This document shows positions 8,231 through 17,276 of a DNA stretch of 64,000 bases, in pieces. The notes under the pieces were generated by a model that saw nothing but the letters and a program-made list of their open reading frames with translations, ran no database searches and was not told where the DNA came from. Position 1 is the first letter of the stretch. Every line of letters starts with the position of its first letter. The stretch lies in assembly GCA_942493215.1 (NCBI GenBank), contig OW818670.1, forward strand, positions 930,001 through 994,000. Reading direction: 5' to 3'. The position numbers and the translations under genes were made by a program. The DNA comes from G942493215 sp942493215. GTDB taxonomy: Bacteria > Bacillota_I > Bacilli_A > RF39 > UBA660.

Positions 8231-9452
8231 ATAGACTCCGCATATGTTTTATTTTATATAAATCACTAATAGTTACAAATTGATAACCTTTCTCTTTTAA
8301 TTCCGGAACAATTATTTTTAATACTTTTAAAGCTCGCGAATAAGTGTCATGCATTAAAACAATTTTACCATCACAATCTTTATTTAAAATACGATCAGCT
8401 ATCCTTTTGGCATTCTTACTTTTCCAATCGGATGTATCAATATCCCAATAAACAATAGACAGATTAGTATTACGATTAATTTTCTTACTTCTTATACCAT
8501 AAGATGGTCGTAATAATTTAGGGGTAAAACCAGTCGTATTATAAATAATATCTTGAGTCTTATTAATTTGTTCTTTTATTTCAGCATCACTTAATTTTGA
8601 TAACCACCGATGATTAAAGGTATGATTGCCTATCTCATTACCATAAGTCAATAATTTTTTTAAAGTGGGACTATAGCTTTTAACTTTATTGCCAATAACA
8701 AAAAAAGTTCCATAAACATCATTTTGATGAAAGTATTCAATAATGTCTTTAGTATATTTACTGGGCCCATCATCAAAACTGAATGCTATAACGGGTTTAT
8801 CAATATCTACTTCTTTTTGACCTAATTCAATAGGAAATATTTTTTCTTTATCCTTACTATTAGTAGGAATAACATTAGGAATATTAATATTAATTACTCC
8901 ACATTTATCACTTTGATATGTAAAAGTAATTTTTTCATTATTAACTGTAAAATTATTATTGGGTATTTTTTGAGATAGGGTATCTATATCTGTACATTCC
9001 CGATAATTTTTAACAAGTTCGGTCTGAATAAGAAATCTTAATTTATTATTATCAATAAAGTTTAAGATATCAATTATCTTATGATTGTGTTTATCATACA
9101 TAACGGTATAAACATCATTATTAGTAGTATCTTGATTATGATTAGTAATGATTTTCTTAAGGGATACAATGTAATATTGATCATTTAGAGTTTGTTCATC
9201 GAAATCAATATTTAATTCATAGACAGTATTTATATTAGAATACATCTTTTTAAAGTCATTATAAGCTTTAGTTACATAATCAGTAACCAAGTTATCAATC
9301 TCTTTAATTTGGGTATTAGGATAGTTAATCGAGAGGGGTAGAGTACTATTTTCTTCGATAATAGTTGTAACCTTATCAGTATCTTTAAATGCTATTTTTA
9401 TGAGTAAAATTAAGGCTAAAATGGGTATTAAAAAGAGGATGTGTTTTTTCAT
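8217..9452 (-). CDS. Polysaccharide deacetylase, PgdA-like
   Basis: The 411-residue protein has a signal anchor (residues 4-21), a DUF3298/PdaC-like middle domain (about 35-190) and a NodB/CE4 domain (about 210-400). CE4 motifs: 'AFSFDDGPSKYTK' (catalytic and metal Asp), 'GNEIGNHTFNHRWL' (metal His pair), 'LLRPSYGIRS' and 'LMHDTYS'. All catalytic residues are present. The order anchor-DUF3298-NodB is that of peptidoglycan GlcNAc deacetylases such as pneumococcal PgdA, which confer lysozyme resistance. SD AGGTGG. It is the first gene of a two-gene minus-strand unit. Confidence 0.87.
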   Translation of the reverse strand: MKKHILFLIPILALILLIKIAFKDTDKVTTIIEENSTLPLSINYPNTQIKEIDNLVTDYVTKAYNDFKKMYSNINTVYELNIDFDEQTLNDQYYIVSLKKIITNHNQDTTNNDVYTVMYDKHNHKIIDILNFIDNNKLRFLIQTELVKNYRECTDIDTLSQKIPNNNFTVNNEKITFTYQSDKCGVININIPNVIPTNSKDKEKIFPIELGQKEVDIDKPVIAFSFDDGPSKYTKDIIEYFHQNDVYGTFFVIGNKVKSYSPTLKKLLTYGNEIGNHTFNHRWLSKLSDAEIKEQINKTQDIIYNTTGFTPKLLRPSYGIRSKKINRNTNLSIVYWDIDTSDWKSKNAKRIADRILNKDCDGKIVLMHDTYSRALKVLKIIVPELKEKGYQFVTISDLYKIKHMRSLYDDG

Positions 9453-9794
9453 AGAACCACCTATATAAATATATTCCTCTTTAAGTAAATTAAGTCAAAA
9501 TAAAAAAGAATAAAAAATAAGAAAATGAAAATATGAAAATTTTAAAAAACATAATTTTTATAAAAAAATAAAATATTTAAAATAACATAAAATTGGTATT
9601 ATTCCTTTTAAAATAAAGGAAAAGCAGTAAAAATATGCTATTAGTTAATTTTTAAAAAAATCAAAAAAACTGAAAAAGTGTAAAGCGTAAAATTTTAAAA
9701 AATTCAAAAAATGAGTTTTTGTTGAAAAATAAGGCTTAACAGAATTAGTCATAAAAAGGGGCCTCAAAAGTTATCTAAAAACACGAAAATTTGT
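9453..9794. other. A-rich intergenic region upstream of nrdD
   Basis: Together with the nrdD promoter this leaves about 400 bp with no gene. The stretch 9480-9760 is extremely A-rich on the plus strand (runs of A4-A7), with one small inverted repeat around 9602-9622 (TTCCTTTT/AAAGGAA). I see no ORF with an SD, no riboswitch consensus and no clear NrdR box pair. Confidence 0.6.
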
Positions 9795-9824
9795 TTGACT
9801 TTTACCTATCGATGTGGTTATAAT
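9795..9824 (+). promoter_or_regulatory. Sigma-A promoter of the nrdD operon
   Basis: TTGACT (9795-9800), 18-bp spacer, TATAAT (9819-9824), 27 bp before the nrdD start codon, so the leader is short. Confidence 0.75.
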
Positions 9825-9851
9825 TAAATTGTAATAGGAAGGTATGGAATT

Positions 9852-12173
9852 ATGGTAGGATTAGAAGAAAAGATGACAGAGTTAAAAGTTGTTAAACGAG
9901 ATGGGAAAAAAGTCGACTTTGATGGCACCAAAATAGCTCTTGCCATAAAAAAAGGTTTTGACAGTGTAACTATTATTAATGAACAAACAGGTGATGAGGA
10001 ACCAAAATACACAGAAAAAGATGTTAATAATGTGTATCATGGAGTTCTAAAGCGTATTGATAAAGAGTATGCTGAACAAGAAAAAATTAAAATTGAAACA
10101 ATCCAAGATATGATTGAAGAAGAATTAAAAAAACAAGAATATATGGATGTTTATAAATCATTCGCTGAATATCGAGAAAGAAGAGCTCAATCACGTAAAT
10201 TATTCAGTGATGAAAAAAAATTACATAAGTTTTTAAAAACGATTGAAGGTTTAGGATTAAAATCAGCTCATGAAGATGATACTAAAAGAGAAAATGCTAA
10301 TGTTGATGGTGATACCGCAATGGGTACTATGCTTCAATATGGTAGTACTGTTTCTAAAGAGTTCGCAAAATCTTATTTAATTAAACCAAAATTTGCGGAA
10401 GCTCATGATCGTGGTGATATTCACATTCATGATATGGATTTCTTAGCAATGGGAACAACAACTTGTATGCAAATAGATCTTAATAAGTTATTTAAAAATG
10501 GATTTTCAACTGGTCATGGACATTTACGTTCCCCTAATGACATTATGTCATATAGTGCTTTAGCTGCTATTGCAATTCAATCTAATCAAAACGATCAACA
10601 TGGTGGTCAAAGTATTCCAGCGTTTGATTATTATATGGCACCAGGGGTTGTTAGAACTTTTAAAAAACAATTTAAACAAACTATTTATGATTTATTAGAA
10701 TATTCTGAATTCTTAAATTTTGTTAATATGAATGGCATTGTTAAAGAAATAGATAAATTAGAGAGTATTAAGTTTGATATTAATGAATTCTATAAATATG
10801 ATAAAGATACGGAACAAATAAGAAAAATTTTTGATTTATCTTATAAAAAAGCTGTTCAAAAAGCTAATCGCATTACTTATCAAGCTATGGAAGCATTCAT
10901 TCATAATCTAAATACGATGCATTCTAGAGCTGGGGCTCAAGTACCATTTTCATCTATTAATTTTGGAACTGATACTAGTGCTGAAGGACGAATGGTTATT
11001 GAAAACTATTTATTAGCAGCCGAGTCTGGTTTAGGACATAATGAAACACCAATTTTCCCAATTTCAATTTTTAAGGTTAAAGAGGGTGTTAATTATAATC
11101 CAGGGGATCCTAATTATGATTTATTTAAATTAGCGTGTCGTGTTTCCGCTAAAAGATTATTTCCTAATTTTTCATTCTTGGATGCTCCATATAATTTACA
11201 ATTTTATAAACCAGGTGATTATAATACCGAAGTTGGTTATATGGGATGTCGGACTAGGGTTTTAAACAATCAAGTTGATCCTGATAAGTCAGTTACAGCT
11301 GGTCGTGGTAATTTATCATTTACATCTATTAATTTACCACGTATAGGTATTAAACATGGTATTGTCCTTGATAAAGATAAAGAAAAACCCGATATGAAAG
11401 CTTTCTATAATGATCTAGAAGAAATAATGGAATTAGTTAAAGATCAATTGATAGAAAGATTTGAAATTCAATGTAGTCGTCATGTTTATAACTTCCCATT
11501 CTTATTAGGTCAAGGGGTTTGGTTAGATTCTGAAAAATTAAAACAAGGTGATAAATTAAGAAAAGTTTTAAAACATGGAACATTAAGTATAGGCTTTATT
11601 GGATTAGCAGAATGTTTAAAAGCTTTAACTGGTAAACACCATGGTGAAAGTGAAGACTCAGCTAAATTAGGACTTCAAATTATTAAATTTATGCGTAAGA
11701 AAACGGATGAATTTTCAGAAAAATATAACCTTAACTTTACTTTATTAGCAACCCCAGCTGAAGGATTATCAGGAAGATTTACTAATATTGATAAAGCTGT
11801 TTATGGTAAATTAAAAGGAATAACGGATCGTAGTTACTATACTAATTCCTTCCACGTTCCTGTTTATTATAATATTAATGTTAGTCGCAAAATTAAATTA
11901 GAAGCTCCATATCATGCTTTAACTAATGCTGGTCATATCTCTTATATTGAATTAGATGGTGATCCAACGGAAAATCTTGAGGCTTTTGAGAAGATTGTTC
12001 GTATTATGAAAGAAGAGGGCATTGGTTATGGTGCTATAAACCATCCCGTTGATCGTGATCCTGTATGTGGATATATTGGTGTTATTAATGATGTATGTCC
12101 AGGTTGTGGTCGTAAAGAGGGCGAAGGCGTTAGTATTGAACATTTAAAAAGTTTAAATTGTGATTGTAGATAG
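9852..12173 (+). CDS. nrdD: Anaerobic (class III) ribonucleoside-triphosphate reductase, large part lacking the glycyl-radical tail
   Basis: 773 residues. The N-terminus is an ATP-cone ('VVKRDGKKVDFDGTKIALAI'), the allosteric activity site. The catalytic barrel carries 'GTTTCMQIDL' and 'GYMGCRTRVLN', the reductase cysteines. The C-terminus has 'DPVCGYIGVINDVCPGCGRK', the cysteines that bind structural zinc. In single-chain homologues this zinc site is followed by the glycyl-radical segment RxxGYLxG. Here the chain instead ends 'SLNCDCR' and that segment is encoded by the next gene. Reaction: NTP to dNTP under anaerobic conditions. SD AGGAAGG lies 9 nt before ATG. Confidence 0.92.
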   Translation: MVGLEEKMTELKVVKRDGKKVDFDGTKIALAIKKGFDSVTIINEQTGDEEPKYTEKDVNNVYHGVLKRIDKEYAEQEKIKIETIQDMIEEELKKQEYMDVYKSFAEYRERRAQSRKLFSDEKKLHKFLKTIEGLGLKSAHEDDTKRENANVDGDTAMGTMLQYGSTVSKEFAKSYLIKPKFAEAHDRGDIHIHDMDFLAMGTTTCMQIDLNKLFKNGFSTGHGHLRSPNDIMSYSALAAIAIQSNQNDQHGGQSIPAFDYYMAPGVVRTFKKQFKQTIYDLLEYSEFLNFVNMNGIVKEIDKLESIKFDINEFYKYDKDTEQIRKIFDLSYKKAVQKANRITYQAMEAFIHNLNTMHSRAGAQVPFSSINFGTDTSAEGRMVIENYLLAAESGLGHNETPIFPISIFKVKEGVNYNPGDPNYDLFKLACRVSAKRLFPNFSFLDAPYNLQFYKPGDYNTEVGYMGCRTRVLNNQVDPDKSVTAGRGNLSFTSINLPRIGIKHGIVLDKDKEKPDMKAFYNDLEEIMELVKDQLIERFEIQCSRHVYNFPFLLGQGVWLDSEKLKQGDKLRKVLKHGTLSIGFIGLAECLKALTGKHHGESEDSAKLGLQIIKFMRKKTDEFSEKYNLNFTLLATPAEGLSGRFTNIDKAVYGKLKGITDRSYYTNSFHVPVYYNINVSRKIKLEAPYHALTNAGHISYIELDGDPTENLEAFEKIVRIMKEEGIGYGAINHPVDRDPVCGYIGVINDVCPGCGRKEGEGVSIEHLKSLNCDCR

Positions 12174-12183
12174 GAGAATAATT

Positions 12184-12357
12184 ATGATGGATAAAAAAGA
12201 AGAAAAAATGGATTCCGTAAAAAAAGTTGGCGATGGTGTTGGCTTCGAAAGAATTAGAAGAATTACCGGTTATCTAGTTGGAACAGTAGAACGTTTCAAT
12301 AACAGTAAAAGGGCCGAGGAAAGAGACCGCGTAAAGCATTCTTACAATGAAAATTAG
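12184..12357 (+). CDS. Small protein carrying the NrdD glycyl-radical C-terminal segment
   Basis: 57 residues from ATG 12184, with SD TAGGAG and 10 bp after the nrdD stop, in a different frame. From residue 18 it reads 'VGFERIRRITGYLVGTVERF' and continues to 'DRVKH'. This is what normally ends NrdD: the glycine in the RITGYLVG loop is the expected radical site, and RVKH is the conserved terminus. The first 15 residues are a lysine-rich leader of its own. Presumably it docks onto NrdD in trans and is activated by NrdG, as GrcA (YfiD) does for pyruvate formate-lyase. It overlaps nrdG by 11 bp. Confidence 0.8.
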   Translation: MMDKKEEKMDSVKKVGDGVGFERIRRITGYLVGTVERFNNSKRAEERDRVKHSYNEN

Positions 12358-12910
12358 ATTAGCAGCCCCTCTACAATGTGATAGCATTGTTGATGGTGAA
12401 GGATTAAGAGCGGTTTTATGGACCCAAGGGTGTATTCATAATTGTTTTGGTTGCCATAATCCCGGAACCCATTCTTTTACTGAAGGCTATTTAGAAGATA
12501 TTGAAGAAGTTAAAAAAGATATTTCTAAACTTCATAATCAAGATGGTATAACTTTATCGGGTGGTGATCCTCTTTGTCAAGTAAATGCTTGTTTAGAGAT
12601 TGCTAAATACTCTCAAAGTTTGGGTTTAAATGTATGGTGTTATACCGGATATACTTATGAAGAATTAATAGAGTTAACTAAAAAAAATCCCAATATTATG
12701 GAATTTTTAAAAAATGTCGATGTCTTAATTGATGGAAAATTTGTTTTAGAATTAAGAAGTTTTGATGCTAAATTTAGAGGCTCAACCAATCAACGTGTTA
12801 TTGATGTTCAAAAAAGTTTAAAAAGTAATAGAGTAGTAACTATTAAAAAGTATGATATTCAAAAACCTGTTGAGGCTGTTTGTCATGAAAGTTTAGGAGT
12901 TTTTGTATAA
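12347..12910 (+). CDS. nrdG: Anaerobic ribonucleotide reductase activating enzyme (radical SAM)
   Basis: 187 residues with the radical-SAM cluster motif 'CIHNCFGC' (Cx3Cx2C) at about residues 29-36, the SAM-binding 'ITLSGGDPL' and the opening 'VDGEGLRAVLWTQG' shared by NrdG/PflA activases. It uses a [4Fe-4S] cluster and S-adenosylmethionine to create the glycyl radical on NrdD. Its start overlaps the split glycyl-tail gene by 11 bp, so the three genes form one coupled operon. The length is typical for NrdG. Confidence 0.93.
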   Translation: MKIRLAAPLQCDSIVDGEGLRAVLWTQGCIHNCFGCHNPGTHSFTEGYLEDIEEVKKDISKLHNQDGITLSGGDPLCQVNACLEIAKYSQSLGLNVWCYTGYTYEELIELTKKNPNIMEFLKNVDVLIDGKFVLELRSFDAKFRGSTNQRVIDVQKSLKSNRVVTIKKYDIQKPVEAVCHESLGVFV

Positions 12911-12914
12911 TATT

Positions 12915-12939
12915 AGACCCACTATAGTGGGTCTTTTTT
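12915..12939. terminator. Terminator of the nrd operon
   Basis: Perfect 20-bp palindrome AGACCCACTATAGTGGGTCT (12915-12934) followed by T5, between convergent genes. Confidence 0.9.
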
Positions 12940-13381
12940 ATAAATAAAAATCATCAACATCAGTATGATATTTATCAGTATTTTTAGAAATAGTCCATAT
13001 TTTTTTAGCTGTACTAGCAATTACTTCTTCATCACTATGATTGATAATATCCGAAAAAGATAAAACACCAACTAGTTTTTTACCATCCTTAACCAGTAGT
13101 CTTTTTACTTGTTCTTGACCCATCATTTGAGCAGCGTCTTCTATATCCGCATTAGAATCAATTGTTACTATTCTTGGAGTAATATAGGAAATGATTTCAT
13201 CATCTGGTTTCGCATTTCTAACTACTAAATCTCGATCAGTAACAACACCAATAATTTCTTTGTCATCGCTAATAGGTATAAAACCAATGTCATATTGTTT
13301 CATTTTGGTTTCTACATCTTTGACAATGGTTCCTTTATCACAAACCACAACATATCCAGTCATAATTTTATTAACTTTCAT
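12938..13381 (-). CDS. Tandem CBS-domain protein
   Basis: 147 residues made of two CBS motifs: one opening with 'MTGYVVVCDKGTIVKDV' and containing 'GFIPISDDKEIIGVVTDRD', the second with 'QVKRLLVKDGKKLVGVLSFSDI'. CBS pairs bind adenine nucleotides or S-adenosylmethionine and act as energy sensors. No enzymatic or transport domain is attached, as in stand-alone YhcV-type stress proteins. SD GGTGATT. Its partner is unknown. Confidence 0.85.
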   Translation of the reverse strand: MKVNKIMTGYVVVCDKGTIVKDVETKMKQYDIGFIPISDDKEIIGVVTDRDLVVRNAKPDDEIISYITPRIVTIDSNADIEDAAQMMGQEQVKRLLVKDGKKLVGVLSFSDIINHSDEEVIASTAKKIWTISKNTDKYHTDVDDFYL

Positions 13382-13399
13382 ATAATCACCATTTATAGT

Positions 13400-13427
13400 A
13401 TAACTAGTGTATTATAAAACATACACT
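13400..13427 (+). promoter_or_regulatory. Possible sigma-E-type promoter of yunB
   Basis: CATACACT (13420-13427) matches the sporulation sigma-E -10 consensus (CATACAAT-like), with an ATA element near 13400-13402. yunB is a sigma-E gene in Bacillus subtilis. The element is seen; the assignment is inference, and the -35 match is weak. Confidence 0.4.
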
Positions 13428-13442
13428 TTAATAGGTGATAAT

Positions 13443-14195
13443 ATGAAAAAAAGAATGCACTTAAAAGCTAAACGTAAAAAGGGAAAATCAAACTTAATTT
13501 TAATAATATTTATTATTTTAGTTATAGTTGTTATTTATCTATTTTATAAAATAAATAAAAAGATAACACCGGCTTTAATGGATTATGCTGAAATTGAAGT
13601 TAGCAGAATATCCAGTCAGATTATTAATTTATCAATTATGAGACAATTCAAAAATAAAGATACAGTTGATCAAATGTTTATTATTCAAAAGAATAAAGAT
13701 GATGAGATTCAAATGATTGATTTTAAAACTGATCTTGTTAGAGAAAACCTAACTAATTTAACTAATTATGTTCAAGCATATTTCAAAAATATTCAAAATG
13801 GTAATATAAATAAAATAGACGATTCTATTTTAGATAGTTATGGGGAGAGTAATTTAAAGAAGGGTATTATTGCTAAAATACCAATTGGACTAGCTTTAGA
13901 TAATACTATTCTCGCTAATTTGGGACCACAAATACCAGTTCGTTTAACTTTAGCTGGTGATATAAATAGTAATTTAAAAACGAAAATTACCGATTATGGT
14001 ATTAATAATGCTTTATTAGAAATAACTGTTCATATTGAGATAACTAGTCGGATTATTTTACCTTTTTTATCAAAAAAAATAATTACTATATCGGATATAC
14101 CAATCGCTATAAAAATAATTGAAGGTAAGATTCCTAGTAGTTATTTAAATACTATTCAGAGAAACTCTAGTAGTGTTATGGTTCCTATAGAATAA
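13443..14195 (+). CDS. yunB: Sporulation protein YunB family
   Basis: The start at ATG 13443 follows AGGTGAT; the upstream in-frame start at 13407 has no SD and would precede the promoter. The 250-residue protein has one N-terminal membrane anchor ('LILIIFIILVIVVIYLFY') and the YunB body: 'AEIEVSRISSQIIN', 'IPIGLALDNTILANLGPQIP', 'DYGINNALLEITVHIEI' and 'ISDIPIAIKIIEGKIPSSY'. YunB is a mother-cell sporulation protein of unknown biochemistry. It lies two genes from yutD, a neighbour relationship resembling Bacillus. Confidence 0.82.
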   Translation: MKKRMHLKAKRKKGKSNLILIIFIILVIVVIYLFYKINKKITPALMDYAEIEVSRISSQIINLSIMRQFKNKDTVDQMFIIQKNKDDEIQMIDFKTDLVRENLTNLTNYVQAYFKNIQNGNINKIDDSILDSYGESNLKKGIIAKIPIGLALDNTILANLGPQIPVRLTLAGDINSNLKTKITDYGINNALLEITVHIEITSRIILPFLSKKIITISDIPIAIKIIEGKIPSSYLNTIQRNSSSVMVPIE

Positions 14196-14232
14196 AAAAA
14201 GTAATTATGGTATACTAATAATGGTGGTAAGG

Positions 14233-15912
14233 ATGACAACAGAAAAAAGAAAGGTCAAATACCTTAGTGCTCTATTACTTATTTTAATTATAATTTTTAT
14301 ATTAGCTATTGTATACTATTTTTATCGTGATTCATTATTTATTGCTAAACCTAAACTAGAAACATTATATGTTGCGTCTAATACTAATGAAATAACGATT
14401 TATAGTCAAGAATACAAAGAATCTGGTAAGATAATTAGGGGTAAAGAAGTAAAGGCTTATCCTGAAGATATTAATAATGATAATAAGACATATAAAAAAA
14501 TCATTTATGATGATAAACAATACTTAATTACTAAGAATAATCTTGTTCCTGATAGGAAGAAAGTTGTTTTAGAAAAAACAATGTATGTTCTAACTAATTC
14601 GACTTTATATAAAGATAGTAATAGTTTAGATATTAAAGGAATTCTTCGTAAGGGTACAGCTTTACAAATAGAGGACTTTAATAAAATTGATGATCATGGT
14701 ATTGTTGATATGTATAAGATTAAAACACCAGATACGGAAGGATATATTTATTCTAAATACTTAGTTAATAGTGTGGAAGAGGCTAATAAAGTTTACGATC
14801 CAGATAATACGTATAAAATACATATTGCTCGGGGTGCGGAAGCTGCTTCATTAGATTTCTTTCCTCGTATTAAACCTAAATTTACTAATAATGTTATGCC
14901 CGAGGAGGTAAGAGCTTTATATCTAAATACCATTGCTATAAGAAGTGTTGATAAATACATTGAGTTAGCTAAAAAGAGCAATATTAATGCTTTTGTTGTT
15001 GATATAAAAGAAGATCAATCATCTGGTTATAAATCACCAGTTATGGAAAAATTTTCACCAAAAAGCTATCAATACGCTAATAACAGTTTAGAAAATTATC
15101 AAAGTTATATTAAACAATTAAAAGATAATGGTTTTTATGTTATTGGTCGTATTACAACATTTAAGGATGCTTATTATATATCTGATCATCCCGAGAATGC
15201 CATAACAAGTATGTCTAATGGAGAGCCATATAAACATAATGGTTCTTATTGGCCTAGTGCTTATATAAGAGATGTATGGGAATATAATGTTAAATTAGCG
15301 GTTGAAGCTGTCCAAACAATGGGTTTTAATGAAATCCAATTTGATTATGTAAGATTTCCCGATGGGATTGCTAGCTTACAAGAAAAAGGTATTGTTAATA
15401 TGAAAAACAACTATAATGAATACCGTAGTCAAGCTATTCAAGGATTCTTAATGTACGCGACTGATGCTATTCATCAAGTAGGAGCTTATGTATCGGCTGA
15501 TGTATTTGGTGAATCAGCTCATAATTATATATCATCATATGGTCAATATTGGGATGCGATATCTAATGTTGTCGATGTTATAAGCCCGATGCCATATCCT
15601 GATCACTTTAATGCTCATCAATATGATATTGAAGAAGTCGTTTGGACAGTACCATATCAATTATTATTAACATGGGGCCGAGACTATGTTCAAAAAAAAC
15701 AAGCTGAAATTCCAACCCCAGCTATTGTTAGATCATGGATACAGGCTTATGACTCGGTTAAGAGTCCTAAAGTAACATATGATACAAATAAAATTAAAGA
15801 ACAAATAAAAGCTTTAAAAGATGTGGGTTTTACAGGTGGTTATATGACTTGGAATGCCTCTTCTAGTTACACTAAATATAATTCCATTGCGGGTGCTTTT
15901 GGAAAGGAGTAA
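14233..15912 (+). CDS. Putative glycoside hydrolase, DUF4015 family, membrane-anchored
   Basis: A TATACT -10-like box at 14212-14217 makes the ATG at 14221 improbable, so the start is ATG 14233 after GGTGG. The 559-residue protein has a signal anchor, an SH3-like region (about 45-190) and a DUF4015 TIM-barrel from about 215. Signatures are 'AFVVDIKEDQSSGYKS', 'VIGRITTFKD', 'NEIQFDYVRFPDG', 'VSADVFGESAHNYI' and 'VDVISPMPYPDHF'. Family members are believed to hydrolyse glycans at the cell surface; the substrate is unknown. The SH3-like part may bind wall polymers. It ends 5 bp before yutD. Confidence 0.83.
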   Translation: MTTEKRKVKYLSALLLILIIIFILAIVYYFYRDSLFIAKPKLETLYVASNTNEITIYSQEYKESGKIIRGKEVKAYPEDINNDNKTYKKIIYDDKQYLITKNNLVPDRKKVVLEKTMYVLTNSTLYKDSNSLDIKGILRKGTALQIEDFNKIDDHGIVDMYKIKTPDTEGYIYSKYLVNSVEEANKVYDPDNTYKIHIARGAEAASLDFFPRIKPKFTNNVMPEEVRALYLNTIAIRSVDKYIELAKKSNINAFVVDIKEDQSSGYKSPVMEKFSPKSYQYANNSLENYQSYIKQLKDNGFYVIGRITTFKDAYYISDHPENAITSMSNGEPYKHNGSYWPSAYIRDVWEYNVKLAVEAVQTMGFNEIQFDYVRFPDGIASLQEKGIVNMKNNYNEYRSQAIQGFLMYATDAIHQVGAYVSADVFGESAHNYISSYGQYWDAISNVVDVISPMPYPDHFNAHQYDIEEVVWTVPYQLLLTWGRDYVQKKQAEIPTPAIVRSWIQAYDSVKSPKVTYDTNKIKEQIKALKDVGFTGGYMTWNASSSYTKYNSIAGAFGKE

Positions 15913-15917
15913 GATTT

Positions 15918-16229
15918 ATGAAAATATATACTATAGATAATAAAAACTACGAATTAATTGAAAATTATAAAGAAGGTTTTGATTTAACCGAAACGATAAA
16001 ACGTTATACGGATTATTATGATCAATATGACTATTTAGTAGGTGATTGGGCCTATGGTAAATTACGTTTAAAGGGATTTTGTGATAGGCATAATAAAATT
16101 CATAATCGGATAAATAGTTTTCAAAATAAAGATTATTATCTAAAAAAAGAATGTGCCTTTAACTGTCGTTATTTTATTTTAAAAAAGGTTCAAGAAGATA
16201 ATCAAAAAAAAGAAGCATTAGAAGTCTAA
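15918..16229 (+). CDS. yutD: YutD family protein
   Basis: 103 residues with the YutD (DUF1027) core: 'YDYLVGDWAYGKLRLKGF' and a C-terminal 'ECAFNCRYFILKK', where the two cysteines are conserved. The family is widespread in Bacilli with no known function. SD AAAGGAG. It is the last gene of the yunB-hydrolase-yutD unit, and its stop lies in a hairpin shared with the convergent gene. Confidence 0.87.
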   Translation: MKIYTIDNKNYELIENYKEGFDLTETIKRYTDYYDQYDYLVGDWAYGKLRLKGFCDRHNKIHNRINSFQNKDYYLKKECAFNCRYFILKKVQEDNQKKEALEV

Positions 16230-16239
16230 TGCTTTATTT
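16213..16239. terminator. Bidirectional terminator yutD / phosphoesterase
   Basis: Perfect 10-bp stem AAGCATTAGA/TCTAATGCTT (16213-16222/16225-16234) with a 2-nt loop. On the minus strand it is followed by a long T run (complement of A8 at 16204-16211). Confidence 0.75.
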
Positions 16240-17157
16240 ATTGGTTAAACGATAAAAATTAAATGATGGTTTATCAAATAGACGGGCATTAATAAAAGAT
16301 GTGCCAAGGCCACTAGAAATATACATTTCGGTATTATCAATCTTATAATATGGGGCATAATATTTACGTCCATACTTTGGCAGGCAAATAATTTTTAATA
16401 TAGGTATATCTTTTATAAAAGGTAAGTTTATTTGACCATTATGAGAGTGACCTGATAAAATTAAATTAAATTTGCTAATATCAACATTATCAACAAAATC
16501 AGGCTCATGTATTAATAAAATACTGTATATGGGTTTAATATCATTATCTTTTAATGACTTTAAATAATTTAGAGTATTATTTAACTTATTATCAATATTT
16601 CCTGATTTATAACTTGAACTAATACCACTTATAATAATAGGTGTACTAGATCCTTTATAAACTAAATCATAAGTATCATTTAAATTAATAAAATTACTAT
16701 CATTAATTATTTTAAGCCATTTATTTAAATCTTTATCATGATTACCTGTTATGGCATATTTTTTAATTAAGGGATTAAGATTTTTAAGATTGTCAATTAA
16801 ACTTTGGGTTTGTTTATCATTAAGTTTAATATCTTCATCTAATAAATCACCCGTTAATACTACAATATCAGGCCTTAATAAATTAACTTCATCAACAATA
16901 TTCTTCATTTCTTTTTCATTAATACTACGACCATAATGAATATCTGTTAAATGAATTATTTTTAAACCATAAAAATTATTAGTAATACTACTATTGGTAA
17001 TCTTATATTCTTTTATTTCTAAACCTTTACTACCAATTAAACAGGCATATAAAGAAGCTATAGTTATAATACTAATAAGAAAAAGAAGAAATTTTATTCC
17101 TCGATGCTTTTTTTTCTTATTGGTATAACGATCACTTCGCATTTTTACTTCATTCAT
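16234..17157 (-). CDS. Membrane-anchored metallophosphoesterase (YkuE/YaeI-like)
   Basis: 307 residues with an N-terminal anchor ('FLLFLISIITIASLYACLI') and the complete calcineurin-type set: 'IIHLTDIHYGR' (DxH), 'VVLTGDLLD' (GDxxD), 'AITGNHD' (GNHD), 'LIHEPD' (H) and 'LSGHSHNGQI' (GHxH). It should hold two metals and hydrolyse phosphoesters at the outer face of the membrane. YkuE-type enzymes act on lipid A or wall phospholipids. The C-terminal 'SSGLGTSFINARLF' is typical of the YkuE group. Confidence 0.88.
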   Translation of the reverse strand: MNEVKMRSDRYTNKKKKHRGIKFLLFLISIITIASLYACLIGSKGLEIKEYKITNSSITNNFYGLKIIHLTDIHYGRSINEKEMKNIVDEVNLLRPDIVVLTGDLLDEDIKLNDKQTQSLIDNLKNLNPLIKKYAITGNHDKDLNKWLKIINDSNFINLNDTYDLVYKGSSTPIIISGISSSYKSGNIDNKLNNTLNYLKSLKDNDIKPIYSILLIHEPDFVDNVDISKFNLILSGHSHNGQINLPFIKDIPILKIICLPKYGRKYYAPYYKIDNTEMYISSGLGTSFINARLFDKPSFNFYRLTNK

Positions 17158-17219
17158 ACTATCGCCTCTATTTTATTCTACCATAAATAGGTTAAAAATG
17201 GTTAAATAAATACATATAA

Positions 17220-17248
17220 TTGATTAATTAACTTAACTATAGTATAAT
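17220..17248 (+). promoter_or_regulatory. Promoter of prfA-prmC
   Basis: TTGATT (17220-17225), 17-bp spacer, TATAAT (17243-17248). Transcription should begin near 17255, which rules out the ATG at 17253 as the prfA start. Confidence 0.7.
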
Positions 17249-17276
17249 CTTTATGAACACGAAAGGAAAATATATT

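Noticed and set aside
9780..9820. NrdR box upstream of nrdD
   Set aside because: ACACGAAAATTTGTTT is only a loose match and the expected second box is absent.
12160..12183. Upstream start of the small NrdD-tail ORF inside nrdD (frame open from 12160)
   Set aside because: No SD is positioned for it, while TAGGAG fits ATG 12184 well.
14221..14232. ATG 14221 as start of the DUF4015 gene
   Set aside because: It lies just 3 nt after a TATACT -10-like box and has no SD.
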